64,000 bases of DNA, from the NCBI RefSeq assembly GCF_007483665.1, contig NZ_ML660187.1, positions 186,001 to 250,000 of the forward strand, written 5' to 3'. Both the position numbers and the translations under genes were made by a program. Source of the stretch: Catellatospora sichuanensis (GTDB taxonomy: Bacteria; Actinomycetota; Actinomycetes; Mycobacteriales; Micromonosporaceae). The notes beneath the pieces were generated by a model. It was not told where the DNA came from and searched no databases. It saw nothing but the letters and a program-made list of their open reading frames with translations. Positions 1 to 7,429 of the stretch are shown piece by piece; position 1 is the first letter of the stretch, and every line of letters starts with the position of its first letter.

Positions 1-385
1 CCAGCGTCACGTGCCCGGAGAAACCCGGGTCGATGAAGCCCGCCGTCGAGTGCGTCAGCAGCCCCAGCCGACCCAGGCTCGACTTGCCCTCCAGCCGCGC
101 CGCGAGCTGGTTGCCCAGCGTGACCACCTCGAGTGTCGAAGCGAGCACGAACTCGCCCGGGTGCAGCACGAACGGCTGCCCGTCCTGCACCTCGACCAGG
201 GTCGTCAGATCGTCCTGCTGCTCGGCCGGGTCGATGTGCGTGTACAGGTGGTTGTTGAACACCCGGAACAGGCGGTCCAGCCGCACGTCGATGCTCGAAG
301 GCTGCACCAGGCTCGGCTCGAACGGCTCCAGCTGCAGCTGGCCGGACTTGATCTCGGCCACGAGGTCCCGGTCGGATAACAACAC
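1..385 (-). CDS. dcd: dCTP deaminase, 5' part (gene runs off the window)
   Basis: Deaminates dCTP to dUTP (some family members go on to dUMP), supplying dTTP synthesis in the cytoplasm. The visible 128 N-terminal residues begin [20 protein letters not shown] and include the family signatures [10 protein letters not shown] and [20 protein letters not shown] followed by IDPGFSGH, which carry nucleotide-binding and catalytic residues. The C-terminal part lies beyond position 1. The GTG start is chosen because it gives the conserved MLLSDRD N-terminus; no Shine-Dalgarno sequence precedes it, but a -10-like TAGGCT ends eight bases upstream, so the mRNA may be leaderless. Family assignment is secure; whether it is mono- or bifunctional cannot be told from this part. 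Confidence 0.95.
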   Translation of the reverse strand, partial: MLLSDRDLVAEIKSGQLQLEPFEPSLVQPSSIDVRLDRLFRVFNNHLYTHIDPAEQQDDLTTLVEVQDGQPFVLHPGEFVLASTLEVVTLGNQLAARLEGKSSLGRLGLLTHSTAGFIDPGFSGHVTL

Positions 386-392
386 GCTGGGG

Positions 393-398
393 AGCCTA
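393..398 (-). promoter_or_regulatory. Candidate -10 box of a leaderless dcd promoter
   Basis: TAGGCT on the minus strand fits TANNNT and ends 8 bases before the dcd GTG, the spacing expected if transcription begins at the start codon. No convincing -35 box is visible. Confidence 0.4.
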
Positions 399-504
399 CC
401 CCGGCGGGCACCCGCCTTCACCGAACGGCTCACCTGGCGGTACGTGAGACGTTCGACAAAAGATCACCCGTTGGGAGTCCTCACCGCGTGTCTCGATAGC
501 GATC

Positions 505-520
505 TCGAACATGTGTTCGA
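505..520. promoter_or_regulatory. LexA (SOS) box
   Basis: TCGAACATGTGTTCGA is a perfect inverted repeat (TCGAAC-N4-GTTCGA) matching the SOS box known from mycobacteria and other actinobacteria. It abuts the -10 box and lies 13 bases before the ATG of the following gene, so bound LexA should block the promoter. The match is seen directly; SOS regulation is inferred. Confidence 0.85.
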
Positions 521-526
521 TAAAGT
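521..526 (+). promoter_or_regulatory. -10 box of a leaderless promoter next to the LexA box
   Basis: TAAAGT (TANNNT) starts one base after the LexA box, and the ATG follows 7 bases later. No ribosome binding site separates them, so the transcript is probably leaderless. Confidence 0.55.
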
Positions 527-533
527 CCGGCGC

Positions 534-1040
534 ATGGCTACCTGGACCGAATTCGCCGCCGCCACGCCGTGGCTGGCCTCGTCGATCCGCGCCCTGCTGC
601 ACCAGTACGGGCCGGGCATGGGCTACCTGGCGACCGTACGGGCCGACGGCGGGCCGCGGGTGCACCCCGTCTCCCCGATCGTCACCGACGAGGGCCTCTA
701 CTGCTTCGTGATCGACTCACCGAAGCGGCGCGACCTCGAACGCGACGGGCGTTACGCCCTGCACGCCTTCCCCGCCGAGGACAGCGACGTCGAGGCATAC
801 CTCAGCGGCCGCGCCCACGCCGTCACCAGTCTCGCCACCGTCGAGCACCTGGTCCGCCGGCACCGAGCCGCGCCGACCGCCGACTGGCGGCTCTACGAGC
901 TCACGGTCGAGTCGGCGCTGCTGCACCGGCACGAGGCGGGGGCATACCCGAACACCTGGCGCGATCCGGCGGCGGGCAAGAACGGGCCGGCGCACGAGCG
1001 CCGGCCTCGCAAACCGTTGCTCCAGCTCGTGGCGGCGTGA
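534..1040 (+). CDS. Pyridoxamine 5'-phosphate oxidase-fold flavoprotein, predicted SOS-regulated
   Basis: A 168-residue protein of the PNPOx-like split-barrel superfamily, whose members bind FMN, F420 or heme and include oxidases and reductases. The N-terminal half has the typical strand pattern MGYLATVRADGGPRVHPVSP, then YCFVIDSPKRRDLERDGRYA, where small and basic residues contact the cofactor phosphate in this fold. The substrate cannot be predicted. The ATG is chosen over an in-frame upstream extension because the promoter and LexA box lie immediately before it. It stands alone, divergent from dcd and followed by tRNA-Gly. LexA control suggests a role during DNA damage, possibly detoxification or redox protection; this is inference. 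Confidence 0.8.
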   Translation: MATWTEFAAATPWLASSIRALLHQYGPGMGYLATVRADGGPRVHPVSPIVTDEGLYCFVIDSPKRRDLERDGRYALHAFPAEDSDVEAYLSGRAHAVTSLATVEHLVRRHRAAPTADWRLYELTVESALLHRHEAGAYPNTWRDPAAGKNGPAHERRPRKPLLQLVAA

Positions 1041-1098
1041 GCGGAGACCGCGGCGAACTGCCGCGGTTACCTACGTGCACGGGACCCGTGACGTCAGG

Positions 1099-1104
1099 TA
1101 CAGT
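1099..1104 (+). promoter_or_regulatory. Candidate -10 box for tRNA-Gly
   Basis: TACAGT fits TANNNT and ends 11 bases before the mature tRNA 5' end. The -35 region is weak. Confidence 0.4.
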
Positions 1105-1115
1105 GGTGGGCGCTC

Positions 1116-1189
1116 GCGGGTGTAGTTCAATGGCAGAACATCAGCTTCCCAAGCTGACAGTGAGGGTTCGATTCCCTTCACCCGCTCCA
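1116..1189 (+). tRNA. tRNA-Gly(CCC)
   Basis: Complete cloverleaf. The acceptor arms GCGGGTG and CACCCGC pair fully. The anticodon stem TCAGC/GCTGA closes the loop TTCCCAA with anticodon CCC, reading GGG. The T-arm GGGTTCGATTCCC is canonical. The discriminator base is T, and the CCA end (last three bases) is encoded. Confidence 0.97.
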
Positions 1190-1195
1190 CGAAGA

Positions 1196-1228
1196 AAGCC
1201 TGGTAGGACGCGAGTCCCGACCAGGCTT
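1196..1228 (+). terminator. Terminator downstream of tRNA-Gly
   Basis: AAGCCTGGT pairs with ACCAGGCTT around a nested GGAC/GTCC stem, starting 6 bases after the tRNA CCA. It is followed by a short mixed A/T stretch (CACTATTTC) rather than a clean T-tract. Confidence 0.7.
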
Positions 1229-1286
1229 CACTATTTCTCGCGATATCGGGAAGGGCGCGCCCTTCCTCCACGGACTCGCCGGACCG

Positions 1287-1796
1287 TCAGCCCACGTGCA
1301 GCACGAAGACCTCGTGGTCCGCGAGCGCGGCGATCTGATCCCGCAGGATTTCCAGGCCCTCACGCGCAGCTGTCGCGGCTTCGTCGAACCCGTAGCCCAT
1401 GACCTCGAAGTGACGGCGCAGCTCCTGCTCACTGTGCACGGAGGGATCCAGTTGCGGCAGGAACACCTTGTGCGCCGGAGTCATCAACACCGTCAGGTCG
1501 TACGCGGAGTTGATGACGTCGCTCTCGGCCCGGTACTCGGATGCGAACAGGTCCACGCCCCGGTCCTCCAGGTACGTCAGCAGGTGAACCATGCAGTAAC
1601 CGGACCAGCCGTAGTCGTCCGCCAGCTCTCGACCGACCGTCTGCAGCGTGTCACCCGGCAGCTCGTGGCCGCCGTCGACGATGTCCTCGTAGCTGACGTC
1701 GGGCCTCGCATCGAGTTCGGCGGCGAGTTCGGCCGCGGCCACGAGCCTGGGTATGTCGGCACGGTCGATCACGTGGAAACCGGCTATCGCGGACAC
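1287..1796 (-). CDS. Hypothetical protein (169 aa)
   Basis: I do not recognise a family. The protein is soluble and acidic, without signal peptide, membrane segment or obvious motif. It starts MSAIAGFHVIDRADIPRLVA and contains a Trp/Tyr-rich centre (DDYGWSGYCMVHLLTYLEDR) and a helical C-terminus. Composition and codon use are typical of neighbouring genes, and no better frame competes, so it is probably real. It faces the tRNA-Gly terminator and lies downstream of the deacetylase lipoprotein gene on the other side. No operon partner is evident. Confidence 0.6.
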   Translation of the reverse strand: MSAIAGFHVIDRADIPRLVAAAELAAELDARPDVSYEDIVDGGHELPGDTLQTVGRELADDYGWSGYCMVHLLTYLEDRGVDLFASEYRAESDVINSAYDLTVLMTPAHKVFLPQLDPSVHSEQELRRHFEVMGYGFDEAATAAREGLEILRDQIAALADHEVFVLHVG

Positions 1797-1950
1797 CTGT
1801 GCAACTCACCTCGGTCGTGACGAACGTGCAGGTGCCGACACGATACAGGCTCGGCACCAGGACACCCGCACACCGTCGCAGCCATCTCGACGCCCTTGTG
1901 CGGCGGGGCCACACCGTTCGTCCGGACTCGTGGGGCGGGCTCCTCCGCAT

Positions 1951-2829
1951 TCAGCCTGCGAGCACCTCGGACAGCGTCGCCGGCTTGAGGCCGCGCTCGG
2001 CCAGCCCTCGGAGGATGTGCGGCAGGGCCTCGTCGGTGAAGCGGGCGTTGGCCTCGGTGACGTGCAGGATGACCACGGAGCCGGGTTTGACCTTCTTGAG
2101 CACCGCGTCGACGATCGGCCGCCAGTCGGTGGCGAACGGGTCGCCGCTGACGACGTCGCCGTCGACGACGGTCAGGCCCAGTGAGGACATGGCACGCAGC
2201 GCCGCCCGGTCGTGGCACAGACCGGGGAAGCGGAAGTAGCGGGTCTGGCGCCCGCCGTACCGCTCAATGATCTTGAAGGTCTTCGCGACGTCCTCGGTCA
2301 TCGCAGCTGACGGGATGCGCGGCAGGCTGTAGCAGTCGGCCGTGAAGGCCTGGTGGCCGAAGGTGTGGTTGGCCAGCTCGAAGCGCGGGTTGCCGGCGAG
2401 GCGTGCGGTCAGCTCGGGATAGCGCTGCACCCACTTGCCGGTGAGGAAGAACGTCGCCGGGATCTTGTCGTGCTCCAGCATCTCGATGATCCGCACGTTC
2501 GCGTACGACTTGACGCTGCCGTTCTTGAGCTGCGCCAGCATGCGGTCGGTCATGTCCGCGTCGAAGGTGAGCGCGACCAGGTTGCCGGTGCGCGGCCCGT
2601 GGTCGACCACCGGCGGCAGCAGCCCGGCCTTGGTCTGACCGGGCCGCCCCGGCCGTGCGCTGGGGGACGCCGACAGGCTCGGCGTCGCGGACGGCGCGGC
2701 CGAGGACGGCGCGGCGGCGCTGCCGGGGGGCGCGGACACGAAAGCCGGCTCGTCCGCCTCCGCGCCGCACGCCGCCAGCAGGACGGCGGCTGCGGTGAGC
2801 AGGGCGGGAACGGCCGTGAGGAGACGCAC
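1951..2829 (-). CDS. Polysaccharide deacetylase lipoprotein (NodB domain)
   Basis: Predicted cell-surface carbohydrate esterase (CE4 family) of 292 residues that removes N-acetyl groups from a glycan such as peptidoglycan or a capsule. It has a lipoprotein signal peptide with lipobox LLAAC near residue 21, then a Ser/Pro/Ala linker to about residue 75. The NodB domain shows motif 1 TFDAD (catalytic base Asp), motif 2 NHTFGH (metal-binding His pair), motif 3 YFRFPGLCHD, and the terminal motif VILHV. GTG start; no strong ribosome binding site. It stands alone. A second CE4 enzyme is encoded at 7430-8731, but the two share only the domain. Confidence 0.9.
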   Translation of the reverse strand: MRLLTAVPALLTAAAVLLAACGAEADEPAFVSAPPGSAAAPSSAAPSATPSLSASPSARPGRPGQTKAGLLPPVVDHGPRTGNLVALTFDADMTDRMLAQLKNGSVKSYANVRIIEMLEHDKIPATFFLTGKWVQRYPELTARLAGNPRFELANHTFGHQAFTADCYSLPRIPSAAMTEDVAKTFKIIERYGGRQTRYFRFPGLCHDRAALRAMSSLGLTVVDGDVVSGDPFATDWRPIVDAVLKKVKPGSVVILHVTEANARFTDEALPHILRGLAERGLKPATLSEVLAG

Positions 2830-2878
2830 GGGGCAATGATCGCAGCAATGGCACCGTCCGCGTGGCCCCGGCGGCGGA

Positions 2879-3316
2879 TCAGCGCAGCAGCCGGCTCGCG
2901 ATCTCGCGGCCCTGCTCGGTCCACGGCGCGGGACGGCCGGAGCGGTCCATCTTCACCATGACCCGGCGGCCGTCGGCGAAGACCGTCGCGCCGTCCTCGG
3001 ACAGGAAGCGGAAGCCGTAGACGGCGCTGGTCTCGCCCATGCCGTCCAGCCAGAACTGGACCAGGATCGGGCCGGTGCCGCGCACGGGCGCGTGGTAGGT
3101 GATGGTGAACTCGCGCACCGCGGCGATCATGTCGGGGCTGCTCGGCGTGCCGTCCTGGAAGCCGTAGCCGTGCTCGGACCAGAACTCCGACATGGCCCGC
3201 TCCAGGATCAGGGCGTAGCGGGCATTGTGCATGATGCCGACGATGTCCAGGTCGTCGATGTGGACGACGGCCCGGCGGACCGTGCCGGTGGTGGGGTCGA
3301 GCGTGGCGGTGGTCAT
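2879..3316 (-). CDS. Acyl-CoA thioesterase (hotdog fold)
   Basis: A 145-residue single hotdog-domain protein of the 4-hydroxybenzoyl-CoA thioesterase type, expected to hydrolyse acyl-CoA. The motif DLDIVGIMHNARYALILERA contains the region aligning with the catalytic Asp/His segment of YbgC-like enzymes (usual form D..G...N..Y..Y.E). The central helix and strands follow (REFTITYHAPV, then SAVYGFRFLSEDG). The start lies 10 bases after the TetR gene stop on the same strand, so the two form an operon and the regulator probably controls its own thioesterase. The acyl substrate is unknown. Confidence 0.85.
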   Translation of the reverse strand: MTTATLDPTTGTVRRAVVHIDDLDIVGIMHNARYALILERAMSEFWSEHGYGFQDGTPSSPDMIAAVREFTITYHAPVRGTGPILVQFWLDGMGETSAVYGFRFLSEDGATVFADGRRVMVKMDRSGRPAPWTEQGREIASRLLR

Positions 3317-3326
3317 CTCGGGCCTT

Positions 3327-3956
3327 TCAGTGGTGCGGGAGCAGGTCGGGGTCGGTGGCGAGGCCGCGCAGGCGGGCGAGCACGGCCTGGCGGGCGTCGT
3401 CGAGGCTGCGCGCCAGCAGGCGCGAGTGCAGCAGCGCCGCGACACCGGCCGCGTCGATCTCGAAGGCGAGCCGCCGGGGCACCGTGTCGGGTGGCAGCTC
3501 GCCGAGCTCCACGGCCTCGGTGACCAGGCGCTCCAGCAGCGTGATCCACTCTGCGAGCACCGCCGCGAGCCGGTCGGGCACCGTGCCGGCGCGGCCGGCG
3601 GACTCGAACTCGGCGATGGCGAAGAAGCAGCCGCCGGGGAGCACCCGCTCGCTGTAGAAGGCCAGGCGGGACTCGTGCAGCGCGAACAGGCGGCGTATCC
3701 CGCGCGGCCGGTCGAGGGCCGGGCCGACGACACGGCGGGCCCACTGGTCGCGGGCGTGCTCGATCGCGGCGAGCTGCAACTCCTCCTTGGAGGACCAGTG
3801 CGCGAAAAGCCCGGACTTGCTGACGTGCAGCCGGTCGGCGAGCTGGCCGAGGGACAGGCCGTCGAGCCCTGCCTCGCTGGCCAGCGCCACGGCGGTGTCG
3901 AGCACCGTGTTGCGGGTGCGCTCGCCGCGGGCCAGCCGCCCGTCCGTTCCGGTCAT
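3327..3956 (-). CDS. TetR-family transcriptional regulator
   Basis: A 209-residue repressor-type protein. The N-terminal helix-turn-helix is typical of TetR (TRNTVLDTAVALASEAGLDG, then LSLGQLADRLHVSKSGLFAH and WSSKEEL, residues about 14-62). The C-terminal ligand domain includes LALHESRL-like helices and probably binds a small acyl compound, given the thioesterase gene cotranscribed downstream. It is likely autoregulated through the palindrome just upstream of its start. Confidence 0.92.
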   Translation of the reverse strand: MTGTDGRLARGERTRNTVLDTAVALASEAGLDGLSLGQLADRLHVSKSGLFAHWSSKEELQLAAIEHARDQWARRVVGPALDRPRGIRRLFALHESRLAFYSERVLPGGCFFAIAEFESAGRAGTVPDRLAAVLAEWITLLERLVTEAVELGELPPDTVPRRLAFEIDAAGVAALLHSRLLARSLDDARQAVLARLRGLATDPDLLPHH

Positions 3957-3978
3957 GGGTGTGAGGATATAAAAAGAA

Positions 3979-4003
3979 CGACCGGTCGCACACTTTTGTG
4001 TGC
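3979..4003. promoter_or_regulatory. Candidate TetR operator and adjacent inverted repeat
   Basis: CGACCGGTCG (3979-3988) is a perfect palindrome 23 bases before the TetR start, embedded in the AACGACCGGTCG form common for TetR operators. It is followed directly by GCACAC-TTTT-GTGTGC (3988-4003), a second inverted repeat. Binding by the adjacent regulator is inferred from position. Confidence 0.5.
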
Positions 4004-4110
4004 CTGCTCACGGCCAGGGCGGACGCGAGGGCGGTTTTCGGAGCTCGGGAGAGCTCGGCCGCACGGTCCGGGTCGCGGCCACCGCCACGGCCCGGACCGC
4101 CGGGCCGAAA

Positions 4111-5235
4111 CTAGGCCGAGCGCCGCTGCGGCACCACGACCGTCGTGACCAGCTTGGTCTTCACCGTGTGCTCGGCCGGCACCGACCGCACGATCACCGC
4201 ACCCGAAGCGACCTGGACGCCGTCACCCAGCTCCACGTGCGGCTCGATGAAGATGCCGGTACCGAGGCGCACCCGGTCACCGATCGTGACGAGCCCCGAC
4301 GACACGCACGAGGGCCCGGTGGAGATGTCCGTGCCCAGCGTGCTGTGGTGGTCGAACGAGTTGTACGCCGACAGGAAGTTGTTGTCCCCGATCCGGACCT
4401 CGGTCCCGAGGTGGCAGAAGGCGCAGATGACATTGCCCTGCCCCATTTGCACCCCGGTGGCGATCTTGGCAGTCGGGTCGATCGCGTTCGCGAGGGGAAT
4501 GCCCAGCGCTTGACACTTCTCCCGCAGTTTCCGACGCGCCGCCACGGAGGTGCTGATCGCGATGATCGCGGCGTCGAAGGTCTTGTCGGCGAAGAGCTGC
4601 CCGAGCCGGTCGCTGCCGCCCACGACGGGTACGCCCGCGACGAGCGTGCCCCACTTCTCCCGGCTGTCGTCGACGATCGCCACGGCTTGCTGCGTCGTCG
4701 ACCCACTCAGGATGTCGATGACCTGGGTGGCGCCGAGGCCGCCTCCGATCAGCAGCACCCGCTGCACGTCGGCGGCCGCGGTCAGCGGTGACGGCAGTGC
4801 GGACTCGTCGATCGTGCTGGACTTGGCCGCCGCCTCCTCCACGTCCTTCACCGTGATCAGACCGGCACCGACGATGGCGGAGAGATCGACGCCAAGCTCA
4901 GCGGCGCGCTGGACGGCCTTCTGCGAGGCGTGCACGGCCGGTGCCTCCGCCTGCGGAGCCGGCACCTGCGCCTGATGTGCCTGGTGCCCCTCCAGCGCGG
5001 CCAGGTCGGGGAAGAGCAGGGCCACCGGGTCGGCCAGGGAGAACTCGGTGCCCTCCGCGGCGAGGTGCAGCAGCGCTCCCGCTTCAGGCGCCACGACCTC
5101 CAGGACGGCCTTGCTCGTCTCCACCTCCGCGAGGAGATCACCCTGCTCGATCAGCGAGCCGCTGGCGGCGAACCACGCCACGAGGACCGCCCGCTCGCTG
5201 TTGACGTCGGTCGTGGGCACGATGATCGGCTTCAT
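4111..5235 (-). CDS. Chimeric lipoyl / subunit-binding / PglD-type sugar acyltransferase
   Basis: A 374-residue fusion. Residues 1-78 form a lipoyl domain with the lipoylation motif ETSKA (Lys42). An Ala/Pro/Gln linker follows, then an E3/E1 peripheral-subunit-binding domain (about 101-136, ASQKAVQRAAELGVDLSAIV). Residues 157-245 are a Rossmann-like PglD_N domain (VLLIGGGLGATQVID), the nucleotide-sugar-binding half of PglD/NeuD. Residues 252-355 are a left-handed beta-helix with hexapeptide repeats and the likely catalytic His (FDHHSTLG, His296/297). The usual E2 catalytic core is absent. It overlaps the E1beta gene by 4 bases and is translationally coupled to it. I infer that an acyl group made by E1 is carried on the lipoyl arm to an amino sugar. 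I know of no characterised enzyme of this architecture; a CoA donor is also possible. Confidence 0.85.
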   Translation of the reverse strand: MKPIIVPTTDVNSERAVLVAWFAASGSLIEQGDLLAEVETSKAVLEVVAPEAGALLHLAAEGTEFSLADPVALLFPDLAALEGHQAHQAQVPAPQAEAPAVHASQKAVQRAAELGVDLSAIVGAGLITVKDVEEAAAKSSTIDESALPSPLTAAADVQRVLLIGGGLGATQVIDILSGSTTQQAVAIVDDSREKWGTLVAGVPVVGGSDRLGQLFADKTFDAAIIAISTSVAARRKLREKCQALGIPLANAIDPTAKIATGVQMGQGNVICAFCHLGTEVRIGDNNFLSAYNSFDHHSTLGTDISTGPSCVSSGLVTIGDRVRLGTGIFIEPHVELGDGVQVASGAVIVRSVPAEHTVKTKLVTTVVVPQRRSA

Positions 5236-6242
5236 GCGGCAGCCACCCGGACGGCCGCGTCGATCCGGTCTGCGCCAACGAGCATGCTGCTCTCCTTCAG
5301 CTTCGATGATGGAACGATGTCACTGTCACTGGCCACGATCTCGACCGGGCGGCGCAGGCGCTGGAAGAGCCGCCGCGAGATGACCGCGGCCGCCTCGGTG
5401 CCCCAGGACCAGCCGGCGGTGCCCTCTTCGACGGTGACCAGGCTGCCGGTTGCGCTTACCGACCGCTCGACCGGGTCCCAGTCCATCGGCGCCAGCTGGC
5501 TCGGCACCACCAGTTCGGCGAAGATCTCGTCCTCCAGCGCCAGCCGCTCGACCACCCGAGCGGCGAGCGCGGCCTGATACCCGTAGGCGAGCACGGTGAC
5601 CGTGCACCGCTCCCGTGGCACGGCCGACAGGAAGACCGACGGGAGAGCCCCGGGAGACGAGTGCTCGCTCGCGAGCAGGCCGCCGATGCGGCCGTTCTCG
5701 GCAAGCGTGAGGTTCTCGGGGTAGAGCAGCTTGTGCTCGACGTAGAGCGCGGGGCTGGTCTGCTGGAGCAGCTCGGCGAAGATCCGGCGGGGGTCGTGGA
5801 CCAGGGAGGCGGCGACGACCCTGAGATGCGGTACGCCGAGGAAGTGCTTCTCCAGGCTCTGGCTGTGCGTGGGACCGTAGCCACGGTGGCCGCCCGAGGG
5901 CGCCCGCAGGATGACGGGGCAGTGCGCCTGGCCGGCGTACATGGCTTCGTACTTGGTGATGTGGTTGACCACCTGGTCGAACGTGAGGGTCAGGAAGTCA
6001 CCGAACATGATCTCGGCGATCGGGCGGTAGCCGGCGAGGGCCAGCCCCGCGGACACCCCCGCGATGGCCCCCTCGCTGATCGGCGTCGTGCGCACCCGGT
6101 CCGGGAAGTCGGTGGACAGCCCGCGGGTCACCTTGAACGCGCCACCGTAGGGGTCGGCGATGTCCTCGCCCAGCAGGACCACTCGTGGATCGTCGGCCAG
6201 GCAGGCCCGCAGCGTGGCACCCAGCTCCTTAGCGAAGATCAT
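5232..6242 (-). CDS. 2-oxoacid dehydrogenase E1 component, beta subunit
   Basis: A 336-residue transketolase-like beta subunit of a thiamine-diphosphate E1. It shows the conserved GEDIADPYGGAFKVTRGL region and TPISEGAIAGVSAG with the cofactor-activating Glu57, then FLTLTFDQVVNH and the C-terminal transketolase domain. With the alpha subunit it would decarboxylate a 2-oxo acid and reductively acylate the lipoyl domain. Start: ATG overlapping the alpha-subunit stop by 4 bases; its own stop overlaps the next start by 4 bases. No E3 (dihydrolipoamide dehydrogenase) is nearby, so a housekeeping E3 must be shared if the cycle turns over. Confidence 0.93.
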   Translation of the reverse strand: MIFAKELGATLRACLADDPRVVLLGEDIADPYGGAFKVTRGLSTDFPDRVRTTPISEGAIAGVSAGLALAGYRPIAEIMFGDFLTLTFDQVVNHITKYEAMYAGQAHCPVILRAPSGGHRGYGPTHSQSLEKHFLGVPHLRVVAASLVHDPRRIFAELLQQTSPALYVEHKLLYPENLTLAENGRIGGLLASEHSSPGALPSVFLSAVPRERCTVTVLAYGYQAALAARVVERLALEDEIFAELVVPSQLAPMDWDPVERSVSATGSLVTVEEGTAGWSWGTEAAAVISRRLFQRLRRPVEIVASDSDIVPSSKLKESSMLVGADRIDAAVRVAAA

Positions 6243-7162
6243 GCCAGGCCCTTCGCGGTCGTGACGACGTCGGAGATCGCCGCTTCGACGCTGTCGTCGA
6301 TCGCCTGGCGCTCGGTGTCGGTCAGGCGCTTGCCGTGTACGACGAGCGGCTCGACCAGCCAGCGGGCCTCGACCTCGGCGGCGGGCCGGTCGTCGTCGTT
6401 CTTGGAGTGGTGGCACAGGCGGTAGGTGTGGATGAGCAGCACCCGCGGGCCGCCGGTCCGCCGCAGCTCCTGGATCTCCTCGGCCGCGGCGTCGTCGAGC
6501 TCGAGGACATCGGTGCTGTCGATCTCGCGTACCGGAATGCCGAAAGCCTCGAAGCGGTGCCGCATGCTGCCGGCGAGGTTCGCGGAGACCGGCGTGCTCT
6601 GCGCCCACGCGTTGTCCTCGCAGACCACGAGCAGCGGCAGGCGCCACAGCGCCGCGATGTTGAGCGTCTCGTAGACGGCGCCCTCACCAAGGGTGCCGTC
6701 GCCGATGAAGACCACGCTGATCGCGTCCGAGCCGGAGAGCTGGTTGGCGAGCGCGATTCCGGCCGCGGCCGGGACGATGCCGCCCTGCACGCCGTTCGAC
6801 TTGAACCCTGGGGCGCAGATGTGCTGGCTGCCGCCGAGACCGCGGCAGACGCCCGCGTCCTTGCCCATGATCTCGGCGAGCAGGCCGACGGCGTCGCCGC
6901 TCTGGGCGAGGTAATGACCGTGGCAGCGGTGGTTGCTGAAGACGTGATCGCCGTCACGGAGGTGCTCCATCACGGCGACGGCGTCGGCCTCCTGCCCGAT
7001 GCAGGCGTGCGTGGTGCCGTTCAGCTCGCCCTGATCGAAGAGGCTGAGCAACGTCTCCTCGAACCGGCGGATGAAGCGCATGCGGCGGTACAGCCGCTCA
7101 TTGCGAGACTCGCGCGCGTACCCCGTCAATCGCTCATCGAGTACGCCTTGCACCACTGCCAT
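6239..7162 (-). CDS. 2-oxoacid dehydrogenase E1 component, alpha subunit
   Basis: A 307-residue alpha subunit of a heterotetrameric thiamine-diphosphate-dependent E1. It has HACIGQEA (51-60), the loop GLGGSQH (108-114) and the cofactor motif from GDG (154) to N184. It resembles the acetoin/pyruvate dehydrogenase type. The ATG used here is preferred over an upstream in-frame start because GGAGGGG lies 8 bases before it and the family normally begins about here. First gene of a three-gene coupled operon. The shared divergent interval (7163-7429) toward the plus-strand glycan genes must carry its promoter. The 2-oxo acid substrate is unknown. Confidence 0.93.
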   Translation of the reverse strand: MAVVQGVLDERLTGYARESRNERLYRRMRFIRRFEETLLSLFDQGELNGTTHACIGQEADAVAVMEHLRDGDHVFSNHRCHGHYLAQSGDAVGLLAEIMGKDAGVCRGLGGSQHICAPGFKSNGVQGGIVPAAAGIALANQLSGSDAISVVFIGDGTLGEGAVYETLNIAALWRLPLLVVCEDNAWAQSTPVSANLAGSMRHRFEAFGIPVREIDSTDVLELDDAAAEEIQELRRTGGPRVLLIHTYRLCHHSKNDDDRPAAEVEARWLVEPLVVHGKRLTDTERQAIDDSVEAAISDVVTTAKGLA

Positions 7163-7429
7163 CCGTTTTGCCCCTCCGTGTTCAGCTGGCGGTACGCCGA
7201 CAGCGCCAACGGACCTTACCTGCAGGTCGGGGGCCACTGGTAGTCGACAGCGCGGCGGTGGGACGAGTGGCCGGAGGGTGCCTGATCGCCCTGTCGAGGT
7301 CGACGTGCTCGGCCGAGATATCGCTTTGTCGCCTATTCCCCCTCAAGGCTGGAAGACCGTACGGTCCGGTGACCGAGGGCAGCCGTCCACCTGACCTCTA
7401 TCGTGAAAAACCTTATGTAAGCTGCCGCA

